In this document: positions 26,451 through 34,262 of the stretch, in pieces
Layout of the letters: the number at the start of each line of letters is the position of its first letter
How positions within the stretch are numbered: the first letter of the stretch is position 1
Source of the DNA: Archangium violaceum
Lineage (GTDB): Bacteria > Myxococcota > Myxococcia > Myxococcales > Myxococcaceae
Reading direction: 5' to 3'
Length of the DNA stretch: 64,000 nucleotides
NCBI RefSeq assembly: GCF_016859125.1
Contig: NZ_CP069338.1
Span: 7,255,501 to 7,319,500 of the forward strand
Translations under genes and position numbers: made by a program
Notes under the pieces: model-generated
Databases searched by the model: none
Told to the model about the DNA's origin: nothing
The model's input: only the letters and a program-made list of their open reading frames with translations

Positions 26451-26496
26451 GCGTCAACCCGGGCCCCGTCGGGAAAGAGCCGGGGACCCGCCTTGG

Positions 26497-27810
26497 ATGT
26501 TGCGCGATGGGCTGCTGGCACCGCGGATGCAAATTGTCCGAGCCATGCCCCTGGCCCTTTCGACGAACAACATGCTCAAGGGTAAGCACCCCACCTACGG
26601 CCTGCTGCTCCATGTCGGCGAGCAGCTCCTGGAAACACGATACGGTGACTTCCAGGTGCATGTCTTCCAGAACCTCTACACGCGCACCTACTCGCTCGCG
26701 GTATGTCTTGGAGATATCCAGACCTCGGAGCCGCTGGTCGCGCGCATCCACTCGGCCTGCATCACGAGCGAAGCCTTCGGGAGCTGCGACTGTGACTGCG
26801 CCGAGCAGCTCGAGCTGGCGCTCGGGCGCATCGCCGAGGTGGGGCGTGGCATCATCTTCTACTTGATGCAGGAGGGCCGGGGCGCGGGATACGCCGCGAA
26901 GGCACGCGATCGCATGCTCGTCCAGGCGAGCCGCGATACGGTCACGACCTTCGAGGCATACAAGACGCTCGGCCTCGACCCCGACTATCGCCGCTACCAC
27001 GAGGTGGCGTTGGCGCTCCAACTCCTGGGCGTGCGCGCGCCCATCCGGCTGCTCACGAACAACCCGGAGAAGACCCGCGCACTCGAGGAACTCGGCATCA
27101 CGGTCGAGGTCGCCGAGCGGATCCAGCGCGAGGCGAGCCCCTTCAATGTCCATTACCTCTCGTCGAAGCGACGCGTGGGCCATTCGCTCGCGAGAGGCAT
27201 GCTCGTCAAGAAGGGGGCGGAGCTCCCGGAGCCGGTCCTCCCATTCGACCCCACGCCGCTCGAGGGGGCCCCACACCTCATCCGGATGGCGTCCTATCTC
27301 CTCCCGCTCCACGTCGGTCCCGAGAGCCAGCTCGCGTGGTTCCGGGCGCACGTCTACTTCGATCTCCTGGCGGGCTGCGAGCGCGTCGTGCTCACGTACG
27401 GCAAGTCCGCGGAGGGCTCTCGGCGGGTGCCGCTCGTGCGCATCCAGAGCGAATCGCTGCTCGAACGCTTTCCGCTCCGCAATGGTGTCAACAAGCCACA
27501 ATGGAAGAGGGTTGTCGCCGAAATGGTTCAGCATGGGTATGGCGTCGCCTTGTTCCCCTCAGCCGATGGGGATGCCGCGATGCTGACGGCCTCGACCCTC
27601 GGTGCACGGCTCCAGGTCGAGCCGTTGACGGCTTCCCGGCTGGCGGATGAGACGCTCTTCGTGCTCCTCGCGCATCACGTTCCGGGGAAGGTGCTCATTC
27701 CCGCCTTCACCAGCCTTGACGAGGACGACATCCGGCGGGACCTTGTCGGCGCATTCGAGCGACATGGGTTCTCGCTCGAGGCTCCAACCCTCTTCAAGAT
27801 CGCGTCCTGA
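26497..27810 (+). CDS. Tandem GTP cyclohydrolase II-like protein (second copy degenerate)
   Basis: 437 residues from ATG 26497 (ATG 26527 and 26545 also possible). Residues about 25-235 are a complete GTP cyclohydrolase II domain. It has RIHSACITSEAFGSCDCDC with zinc ligands Cys88, Cys99 and Cys101 (plus extra Cys97), the catalytic QEGRG at 125-129 and LTNNPEKTRALEELG at 186-200. It should convert GTP to the 2,5-diamino/formylamino pyrimidinone of the riboflavin route. Residues about 260-437 look like a second, decayed copy: PLVRIQSESL mirrors PLVARIHSACI and VVAEMVQHGYGVALFPS mirrors the segment before QEGRG, but Cys ligands and QEGRG are lost. No rib genes are nearby. The creatininase gene follows after 12 bp, so this is probably not the housekeeping ribA. 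Confidence 0.85.
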   Translation: MLRDGLLAPRMQIVRAMPLALSTNNMLKGKHPTYGLLLHVGEQLLETRYGDFQVHVFQNLYTRTYSLAVCLGDIQTSEPLVARIHSACITSEAFGSCDCDCAEQLELALGRIAEVGRGIIFYLMQEGRGAGYAAKARDRMLVQASRDTVTTFEAYKTLGLDPDYRRYHEVALALQLLGVRAPIRLLTNNPEKTRALEELGITVEVAERIQREASPFNVHYLSSKRRVGHSLARGMLVKKGAELPEPVLPFDPTPLEGAPHLIRMASYLLPLHVGPESQLAWFRAHVYFDLLAGCERVVLTYGKSAEGSRRVPLVRIQSESLLERFPLRNGVNKPQWKRVVAEMVQHGYGVALFPSADGDAAMLTASTLGARLQVEPLTASRLADETLFVLLAHHVPGKVLIPAFTSLDEDDIRRDLVGAFERHGFSLEAPTLFKIAS

Positions 27811-27822
27811 AAAGAGTGACCG

Positions 27823-28623
27823 ATGTCCGACCAGAGATGGCGTGCCGGGTACAAGGCGCTTCCGCGTGCATCGAATCCCGCCGAACGGCGCCTGGAGCGG
27901 CTCACCTGGCCCGAGCTCGAGCGGCTCCTCGCGAGCGGTGTTCGTACGGCCGTCCTTCCCCTCGGCGCCTTCGAGCAGCATGGTCCCCATCTGCCGTTCG
28001 CGACCGATACATGGATCGCCGACGCGCTCGCCGAGCGTTTCTGTGCACGCGTCGAGGAGGCGATCGCCTGTCCGGCCGTCCCGTTCGGATGTTCGACGGA
28101 ACATATGGCGTTCCCAGGCACGCTCAGCCTGAGCACGGCCACGTTGAGCGCGGTCCTCTCGGACCTGCTCGCCTCCTGCGGACGGCATGGGTTCGAGCGG
28201 GTGTTTCTGTTCTCGGCCCATGGAGGGAACCATGGCCCCCTCGCGGAGTGCATGGACGCGCTGCGTGCCGCGTGCGCCCCCATGAAGCTCATCGTCTTCA
28301 CGGAGAATGCTCGGCTGACGCGTGTCCTGCTGGGGGCGAGCAAGGCGCACGGAGTGGAGCGGGAGTGCTCGGGAGCCCATGCCGGCGAATTCGAGACGTC
28401 CATCATTCGCGGCCTGAGGCCAGACGCCGTGCGCCTGGACCGGCTGGAGCCAGGCTTCGTGGAGCCGACCGAGCGGTTCAGCAAACTCTTCTATCCGAGT
28501 CTCCGTGAGAACGCTCCGAATGGCACCGTCGGCGATCCCCGCCCGTCGGAGCCGGAGCGCGCGGAGCGTTACCTGGAAGCCTGGGTCGATGTGCTCATCG
28601 ACGCGTACCGCGCGGCGATATAA
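27823..28623 (+). CDS. Creatininase-family amidohydrolase
   Basis: 266 residues. Metal and active-site motifs of the creatininase/ArfB/MftE family are present: PLGAFEQHGPHLPFATDTW (Glu, His, Asp), FSAHGGNHGPL and CSGAHAGEFETS (His, Glu). Members cleave amides, including creatinine, formylaminopyrimidines (archaeal ArfB deformylase) and mycofactocin peptides. Directly behind a GTP cyclohydrolase II-like gene (12-bp gap), the most attractive reading is a deformylase/amidase on a GTP-derived formylaminopyrimidine. This is inference from context; the substrate is not visible in the sequence. Confidence 0.88.
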   Translation: MSDQRWRAGYKALPRASNPAERRLERLTWPELERLLASGVRTAVLPLGAFEQHGPHLPFATDTWIADALAERFCARVEEAIACPAVPFGCSTEHMAFPGTLSLSTATLSAVLSDLLASCGRHGFERVFLFSAHGGNHGPLAECMDALRAACAPMKLIVFTENARLTRVLLGASKAHGVERECSGAHAGEFETSIIRGLRPDAVRLDRLEPGFVEPTERFSKLFYPSLRENAPNGTVGDPRPSEPERAERYLEAWVDVLIDAYRAAI

Positions 28624-28635
28624 AGACGACCACGT

Positions 28636-29415
28636 ATGGTGAAACTCTCGAATGCCCAGGTGGAGCGATTCATCGAGGACGGCTTCGTCCGCCTCGACCA
28701 CGCCTTTCCGCGAGCGCTGGCGGACGAGGGCCGCGCGCTCCTCTGGCGTGACACGGGCTGCGACCCGGAGGATCCGGCGACATGGACCCGGCCCGTCGTC
28801 CGGCTGGGAGAGTACGGGCAGGAGCCCTTCCGGCTCGCGGTGAATACGCCCCGGCTCCATGCCGCCTTCGATCGGCTGGTGGGCCCCGGGCGTTGGCATC
28901 CCCGCTTCAGCCTTGGCACCTTCCCCGTCCGCTTCCCAAGCCCGGAGCCGCCGGGTGACGACGGCTGGCATGTCGACGCCAGCTTTCCGGGAGAAGACCC
29001 GACGTCCTACCTGTCCTGGCGGGTGAACGTGGCCTCGCGGGGCCGGGCCTTGCTGATGCTCTTCCTCTTCTCCGACGTGGGCGAGGACGATGCGCCCACG
29101 CGCATCCGCGTCGGCTCGCACCTGCAGGTGGCCCGGCTGCTGGAGCCCGAAGGCGAGGCGGGCCTGTCGGCCATGGAGCTGGCCGGGAAGCTGAACACCA
29201 CCGAGGCGTGCCCCCTTGCGCTCGCCACGGGTGAGGCGGGCACCGTCTACCTCTGCCACCCCTTCCTGGTGCATGCCGCTCAGCCGCACCGGGGAACACG
29301 GCCACGCTTCCTGGCCCAGCCGCCGCTGCTTCTCGCGCGGCCGTTCAACGTCCAGGGGGACGATGGAGCCGGGTCACCCGTGGAACTCGCCATCCGGCGC
29401 GGGTTGGGGCACTGA
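28636..29415 (+). CDS. Phytanoyl-CoA dioxygenase-family Fe(II)/2-oxoglutarate oxygenase
   Basis: 259 residues. The iron triad is visible as His and Asp in DDGWHVDASFPG and a distal His in HPFLVHAAQPHRG, followed by an Arg suited to 2-oxoglutarate (TRPRFLAQPP). The family hydroxylates or otherwise oxidises small molecules, including natural products. It lies 12 bp after the creatininase-like gene on the same strand and is read as the third step of the same operon. Its product cannot be predicted. A short open frame on the opposite strand overlaps its 3' end. Confidence 0.88.
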   Translation: MVKLSNAQVERFIEDGFVRLDHAFPRALADEGRALLWRDTGCDPEDPATWTRPVVRLGEYGQEPFRLAVNTPRLHAAFDRLVGPGRWHPRFSLGTFPVRFPSPEPPGDDGWHVDASFPGEDPTSYLSWRVNVASRGRALLMLFLFSDVGEDDAPTRIRVGSHLQVARLLEPEGEAGLSAMELAGKLNTTEACPLALATGEAGTVYLCHPFLVHAAQPHRGTRPRFLAQPPLLLARPFNVQGDDGAGSPVELAIRRGLGH

Positions 29416-29560
29416 ACGTCATCTCCGCGAGTGGAATGAGGAGCCTCTCGCTGGGGTCTTCGCTTCCGGTCATCAGGTAGGCGCCCAGCGCGGCGAGCAT
29501 GCCGATCACGACCGCCACCATGGACGCCACGACCAGCAGGCCCACGCCGGACTCGGGCAG
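29345..29560 (-). other. Possible small membrane-protein frame, unsupported
   Basis: In the gap 29416-29588 a minus-strand frame reads as a plausible membrane helix (GLLVVASMVAVVIGMLAALG) followed by MTGSEDPSERLL. It then runs antisense into the dioxygenase gene. A GTG or ATG near 29530 could start it. It may be a fragment of a lost membrane gene or chance. Confidence 0.25.
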
Positions 29561-29588
29561 GGCCGCGACGTGGGAGAGCTCGGCTTCC

Positions 29589-30563
29589 TCAGTGCTGAGC
29601 GGGCAGATCCTTCAGGAAGGCCAGCAGCGCCGCGTTGACCTCGGCTGCGCGCTCTTGCTGGATCCAGTGACCAGCGCCAGGGATGACGAGCACCTCCTTG
29701 AGGTTGGGCACCAGGGACTTCATGAGATCGACCGGGGCCATCGCGCGGACCGGGTCCTTTTCTCCAGTGATGAAGAGAGCGGGCTGCTCGATTCTGACCG
29801 TTGCGAGCTCGGGCAACTCCTCCCAGTCCCGGTCCATGTTGCGATAACGGTTGAGCCCTCCACGAAAGCCGCTGCCCGCGAACTCCTTCGCGAAATACGC
29901 GAGGTCGTCTTCGGTGAGCCAGGCGGGGAGCGTTTCGGGGGTGTCGAGGCCCGTGAGGAACTTGTCGCCCTTCTTCTTGGCCCGCACGGCCTCGGCCATC
30001 GTATCGAAGCCGGGGACGCCGGTGAGGATCGTGCGCATCGTCTTCGGAATGTCCGCTTCGAACTCCGCCTCCGCGACGCCGGGCTCCTGGAAGTAGAGGA
30101 CGTAGTACCACCTATCTCCGTACATGGCCTTGAATTGCTGCGTCGGCGGTATGTGCGAGCGGCCGAGGTACGGAACGCTCATGCCGACGACAGCACGGTA
30201 TCGATCCGGGTGGAGCGCGGCGCTGTCCCAGGCCATTGGCGCGCCCCAATCGTGGCCAACAACGACGGCGGTCTTCTCCCCGAGGGCATCGAGCAGGCCG
30301 ACATAATCGGCGAGCATGTTCTTCATGCTGTACGCCTCGATCGCATGCGGCTTGTCGCTGCGGCCGTAGCCGCGAACATCGGGAGCGACGGCGTGGTAGC
30401 CGGCGGCCGCGAGCGCTGGGAGCTGGTGGCGCCAGGAATACCAGGACTCCGGCCAGCCGTGGAGGAGCAGCACGAGCGGGCCTTCGCCGGCCTCGGCGAT
30501 GTGGAGGTGGATGCCGTTCGTCTTGATGGTGCGGTGTGTGATGTCAGACATGGAGTCGTGCAT
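29589..30563 (-). CDS. Alpha/beta hydrolase, epoxide hydrolase-like
   Basis: 324 residues. The oxyanion motif is LLLHGWPESWYSW (HGxP), the nucleophile Asp is in VVVGHDWGAPMAW, a cap domain lies between (with Tyr residues that assist ring opening), and the catalytic His is in PGAGHWIQQE. These are the marks of soluble epoxide hydrolases; fluoroacetate dehalogenases share the layout, so the substrate is not certain. The start is ATG 30563 or 30551. A decayed Rrf2-type regulator lies directly upstream on the same strand and may once have controlled it. Confidence 0.92.
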   Translation of the reverse strand: MHDSMSDITHRTIKTNGIHLHIAEAGEGPLVLLLHGWPESWYSWRHQLPALAAAGYHAVAPDVRGYGRSDKPHAIEAYSMKNMLADYVGLLDALGEKTAVVVGHDWGAPMAWDSAALHPDRYRAVVGMSVPYLGRSHIPPTQQFKAMYGDRWYYVLYFQEPGVAEAEFEADIPKTMRTILTGVPGFDTMAEAVRAKKKGDKFLTGLDTPETLPAWLTEDDLAYFAKEFAGSGFRGGLNRYRNMDRDWEELPELATVRIEQPALFITGEKDPVRAMAPVDLMKSLVPNLKEVLVIPGAGHWIQQERAAEVNAALLAFLKDLPAQH

Positions 30564-30635
30564 GGGTATCGGGTCCCTTCCTCGCGGAGCGAGAACGGTT
30601 GCGTTGAACGCGTTCGCTATGGAGATGCTTCGAAG

Positions 30636-30847
30636 CTACGTCGTGAGGAGCGCTTCGGCCTCGTCGAGCACCTTGCCGAGTGGGTGATTGACGGCCTGCT
30701 CGACGAGATATCCGGGGCTTTCGTTACGAGGGACGATGCTGACCAGGGCTGGCGTTCCGAGCGCGTCGTACACGTCTCCACGGGTCCCATCTCCTCCATA
30801 TGGAGGAGGACGTGCAGTGCAACGGAGAGCCGACTGTCGCTCTTCAT
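30636..30847 (-). pseudogene. Rrf2-family regulator with internal deletion and frameshift
   Basis: From ATG 30847 the minus strand encodes an Rrf2 N-terminus ([20 protein letters not shown]). After GPV the frame breaks. The other frame then reads the Rrf2 C-terminal part ([20 protein letters not shown], then [11 protein letters not shown]) to a TAG at 30636. The recognition helix and wing, about 60 residues, are missing. The gene cannot make a DNA-binding protein. An intact Rrf2 protein is about 140-150 residues. Nothing else gene-like is seen in 30564-30951. Confidence 0.7.
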
Positions 30848-30951
30848 GCGACTTGCTATGTTACGTGAGTGGCCGGAGGTCAAGGCGAAGTCGAGGGCGC
30901 GACCTCGGTGGGTTGAAGCCCCGGTCGACGGCTCTTCAGCCCTTGAAGGCG

Positions 30952-32570
30952 CTACGGCATGGCGCCGTTGGTGAGGATGATGTCGTCGATGTAGCCCCGG
31001 TACCAGTAGCTCAGTTTGGTGGCGGCGGTGATGGGGATGTTCACGTCGAAGACGCGGGCATTGGCGTAGGACACGGTCGTGCTGTTGTCCTTGCCCGAGT
31101 ACATGAGCGCGGAGGTGCCCTGGTGGGGTGACTCCCGACGGGGCGAGCACTCCACCTTCGTCGCTCCCGTATGCGCACTGACGTTCTGGCTGCCGTCCAG
31201 CGTGTCGAGCCACGTCGGCTGGACGCTCTCGAAACCTGACTTGAACAGCTCGCCTCCTCCCGCTGCGGGGATGAGCTCGAACGACACGACATTGTACGGT
31301 GGCACCCTGTAGGTGAACGCCGAGCCCGTGTAGGCAATCGTCGTGTACGCAGTGGGGTTCATCGTGGTCGCCGCGTTGACCACGCGTACGTTCACGGTGC
31401 CCGTGGCGCTGGCGATGTTGGCGAGCGAGACGGTGACGTCATACGCGTTCCCCTCCGTATCCTTGTTCACGACGGTGACGTAGGTGCTTCCCGTCGCCGT
31501 GGCCCGGCTGGCGAAGGCCTCGAGGTTCTCCGTTCCGCCCGTCGTGGTCAGCTTCTGGTCGCCCGTTGTAGTTGCCGAAGAGGAACAGGGTGAAATACGG
31601 CTTGTACGGAGCGAAGTCCGTGTTGCTCAGCAGCCCCAGGTGGTTCTCGCCGGCCTCGGCGAGGTTGTAGAAGGTGAAGAGATCGATGTTGGCCTTCATC
31701 GCGTTGATGATGGCGCTGGCCATCCACGTCGCGTTGACCTCGCTGTGGTACTTCGCGTTGAAGCCCGCGAAGTCTCCCTGCGCGATGTTGTACTCGGTGA
31801 TGGCGGCACCGTACTTCTTGCCCGAGGGGCCGGTGAGGACGCCGTTGAGGCCGCCGTTCTTCACCTTGATGACGTCATCCTGGTAGTTGGGCTTCGTCCA
31901 GGCCATGCGCTGGGCATTCGTGGCCGTGGAGTCGGCCCAGGGGCCGTAGTTGTGCCAGCTCAGGATGTCCAGGTTCCACATCTCGAAGTACCGGACCCGC
32001 TTCGCGGCCCCCAACACCTTGTCGACGTTGTAGCGCTGCACGAGACCCGCCATGAAGGTGCCGTACTCGGCCCAGTCGGCGGAGAGGATGACCTGGGTCG
32101 AGCTGAGCGTCTTGTCGACGCCTCCGGGGAAGCCGCACACGACGATGAGCGGCTCGGCTCCGGAGTCCCAGAGGGTGTTCAGCAGCGCGTCGAGGGTCGT
32201 CCAGTTCCAGGTGTCGTGGGCCGGGTACACGTCCTTCCCGTTGTACTGCCCCCATTGCGTGACACCGACCCGGACGAGCTTCACCTTCGCGTCACGGATT
32301 CGCTGCTTCAGTGTCTCGTTTCCAGGCCAGTGGCCGACGTACTTGTCCGGGGCACCGACGCCCCATGAGAACGGGTTGACGGTGCCCGCGTTCGACGTGG
32401 TGTCGACCGTCACCGTCGTCGCCAGCGCCGCGCGCGAGATGCCCGGCTCCTCCGGAAAGGGTTTCTCCAGGTGCGTTTCCGGGCTCCCACAGGCGCCCAG
32501 CAGGAGGAGCCCCAGGGAGCCGATGAAACGACTGAATGCGAACCTCGACGAGACCTCTCGGACCGAACGT
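30952..32570 (-). pseudogene. GH39-like secreted glycosidase, frameshifted and internally deleted
   Basis: A lipoprotein signal (LGLLLLGACGS) leads into a TIM-barrel glycosidase related to GH39/clan A (LKQRIRDAKVKLVRVGV). Three lesions are visible. (1) YFEMWN runs straight into LDILSWHNYG, so the WNEP acid/base region and some 70 residues seem deleted near 31972, while the nucleophile-like TEYN remains. (2) Near 31562 one extra G (GGG for GG) shifts the frame; the other frame continues with GDQKLTTTGGTENLEAF. (3) No ATG, GTG or TTG occurs in frame close to the signal peptide. The last part ends SYWYRGYIDDIILTNG and also looks shortened. Probably inactive. Confidence 0.75.
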
Positions 32571-32796
32571 GATGGCGCGGTGCTTCTCCCGGGAGAGTGG
32601 TCTTCGTGCTTACCAGACTCTTGCCACCGAGCGGGGGGGCGCAGGCAGGTGAGGGCGCGCGTTGACCTCCGTACCCTGGACTCAGGCGGGAAGGAGGGGA
32701 GGACGTCCTGGCATGTTCCACGAGGCGGGATCAGAATGAGCGCCTTCCTGGCGGGCGACGCGCGGGTGCGGAGCGCCACGAATGAGTGAGGAATTC

Positions 32797-34245
32797 ATGA
32801 CGAGTCGAGCCTTCTCCCGGAGGACGTTGCTCCAAGGTACGCTGGTGGCAGTGGCATTCAACCCCGCGAGCCGGAGCTGGGCCGCCGCGCTGGAGCCCGG
32901 CTCCATCCCTCTTCCTCCACTGGACGGGGCGCTGCTGATGGACGCGGCGTCGCTCGCCGCGGCCGCGGAGGACTTCGGTCACATCATCCACCGCACGCCC
33001 TGGGCCGTGCTCGTCCCGGGCTCGGTGGAGGACATCGTTGCCATGGTTCGCTTCGCGCGCTGCCAGGGCCTGCACATCGCCGCCGCGCGAGGGCTCGGCG
33101 AGAGCCACAGCTCCTATGGCCAGTCCCAGGTGCCGGCGGGCATCGTCATCGACATGTCCGCGCTCTCGACCATCCACGAGATTGGCGAGTCGAGCGCCTG
33201 GGTGGACGCGGGTGTCCGGTGGCGCCAGCTGCTGGAGGCCACGCTTCCCTCCGGCAGGAGCCCTCCGACACTCACCGACTACATCGAGTTGAGCATCGGT
33301 GGGACGCTGTCGGTGGGAGGCATTGGCGGACAGGCGTTCCGCTGGGGCCTCCAGGTGGACAACGTGCTGGAGTTGGATGTCGTCACGGGGGAGGGCGAGC
33401 TCGTGCGGTGCTCGCGCTCACGCGCGCGATACCTGTTCGACGCCGTGCGCTCGGGGCTGGGCCAGTTCGGCATCATCGTGCGCGCCCGGGTGCGGCTCGT
33501 CGAGGTGCCACCCCGTGCGCGGACCTACACCGCGCTGTACGGAGACCTCCACCGCTTCCTGGAAGACCAGCGGCGGCTCATCGAGGACGGCCGCTTCGAC
33601 TACGTGGAGGGCGCCGTCGTCTCCTCCGCTGGCGGCTGGGCCTTCCAGCTCGAGGTGGTGAAGTACTTCACCCCTGGCGCCGAGCCGCAGGACGAGCGTT
33701 TGCTCGCGGGCCTCGGCTTCCAACCGGGAACGCTCCAGGTGACGGACGGCAGCTACTTCGACTTCGCCAACCGGCTCGCACCGCTGGTGGCGCTGCTCCA
33801 ACAGCTCGGTGTCTGGGAGTTTCCGCATCCGTGGATGGACATGTTCGTTCCCGCCCGGTCCGCGGCCGCGTTCGTGGAGGAGGTGCTGTCCCAGACCACC
33901 GAGGCGGACATGGGGCAGGGGCCCATTCTGCTCTATCCCTTCCGCTCCGCGGCGCTCACGGCGCCCTTTCTCCGCGTCCCCTCGGACCAACATGTCTTTC
34001 TCTTCTCGCTGCTGCGTACCGCCATTCCTCCAACGCCGGAGAACGTGGAGGCCCTCGTGCAGAAGAACCGCGCCATCTTCGAGCGGCTCACGGCCTTCGG
34101 CGGGAAGCTGTACCCCGTGGACGCCGTTCCGCTGAGCCGTGCCGACTGGCGCCGCCACCTGCACCCCTTCTGGGAGCGCTTCGCGTATGCGAAGTGGCGC
34201 TTCGACCCGGCCCGCATCCTCACGCCGGGCCAGGGCATTTTCTGA
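32797..34245 (+). CDS. FAD-linked oxidoreductase, cytokinin dehydrogenase-like
   Basis: 482 residues. Start ATG 32797 with TGAGGA 4 bases upstream (ATG 32782 is too close to that site). A twin-arginine signal (SRRTLLQG) predicts export of the folded flavoprotein. The FAD-binding PCMH-type domain has ARGLGESHSSYG, whose His is in the place used for covalent FAD, and LTDYIELSIGGTLSVGGIGG, very like cytokinin dehydrogenases. The C-terminal substrate domain ends HPFWERFAYAKWRFDP with ILTPGQGIF. Known relatives oxidatively cleave N6-prenyl adenines; other amines are possible. It is divergent from the damaged glycosidase. Confidence 0.88.
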   Translation: MTSRAFSRRTLLQGTLVAVAFNPASRSWAAALEPGSIPLPPLDGALLMDAASLAAAAEDFGHIIHRTPWAVLVPGSVEDIVAMVRFARCQGLHIAAARGLGESHSSYGQSQVPAGIVIDMSALSTIHEIGESSAWVDAGVRWRQLLEATLPSGRSPPTLTDYIELSIGGTLSVGGIGGQAFRWGLQVDNVLELDVVTGEGELVRCSRSRARYLFDAVRSGLGQFGIIVRARVRLVEVPPRARTYTALYGDLHRFLEDQRRLIEDGRFDYVEGAVVSSAGGWAFQLEVVKYFTPGAEPQDERLLAGLGFQPGTLQVTDGSYFDFANRLAPLVALLQQLGVWEFPHPWMDMFVPARSAAAFVEEVLSQTTEADMGQGPILLYPFRSAALTAPFLRVPSDQHVFLFSLLRTAIPPTPENVEALVQKNRAIFERLTAFGGKLYPVDAVPLSRADWRRHLHPFWERFAYAKWRFDPARILTPGQGIF

Positions 34246-34262
34246 GCTGGTGAAGGGCCAGT

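Larger units (their letters stand above)
26365..26456. promoter_or_regulatory. Three related palindromes upstream of the cyclohydrolase operon
   Basis: AGACGCGTCA (26365-26374), TGACACGTCA (26395-26404) and TGACGCGTCA (26447-26456, perfect palindrome) fit TGACRCGTCA. Start-to-start distances are 30 and 52 bp, close to three and five helical turns, so a regulator could bind all three on one face. They are shared by the divergent methyltransferase. Confidence 0.55.

Noticed and set aside
26497-27810. Housekeeping ribA of riboflavin synthesis
   Set aside because: No ribB, ribD, ribE or ribH is nearby, the protein has a degenerate second copy, and it is coupled to creatininase and oxygenase genes; housekeeping use is not excluded but is less likely.
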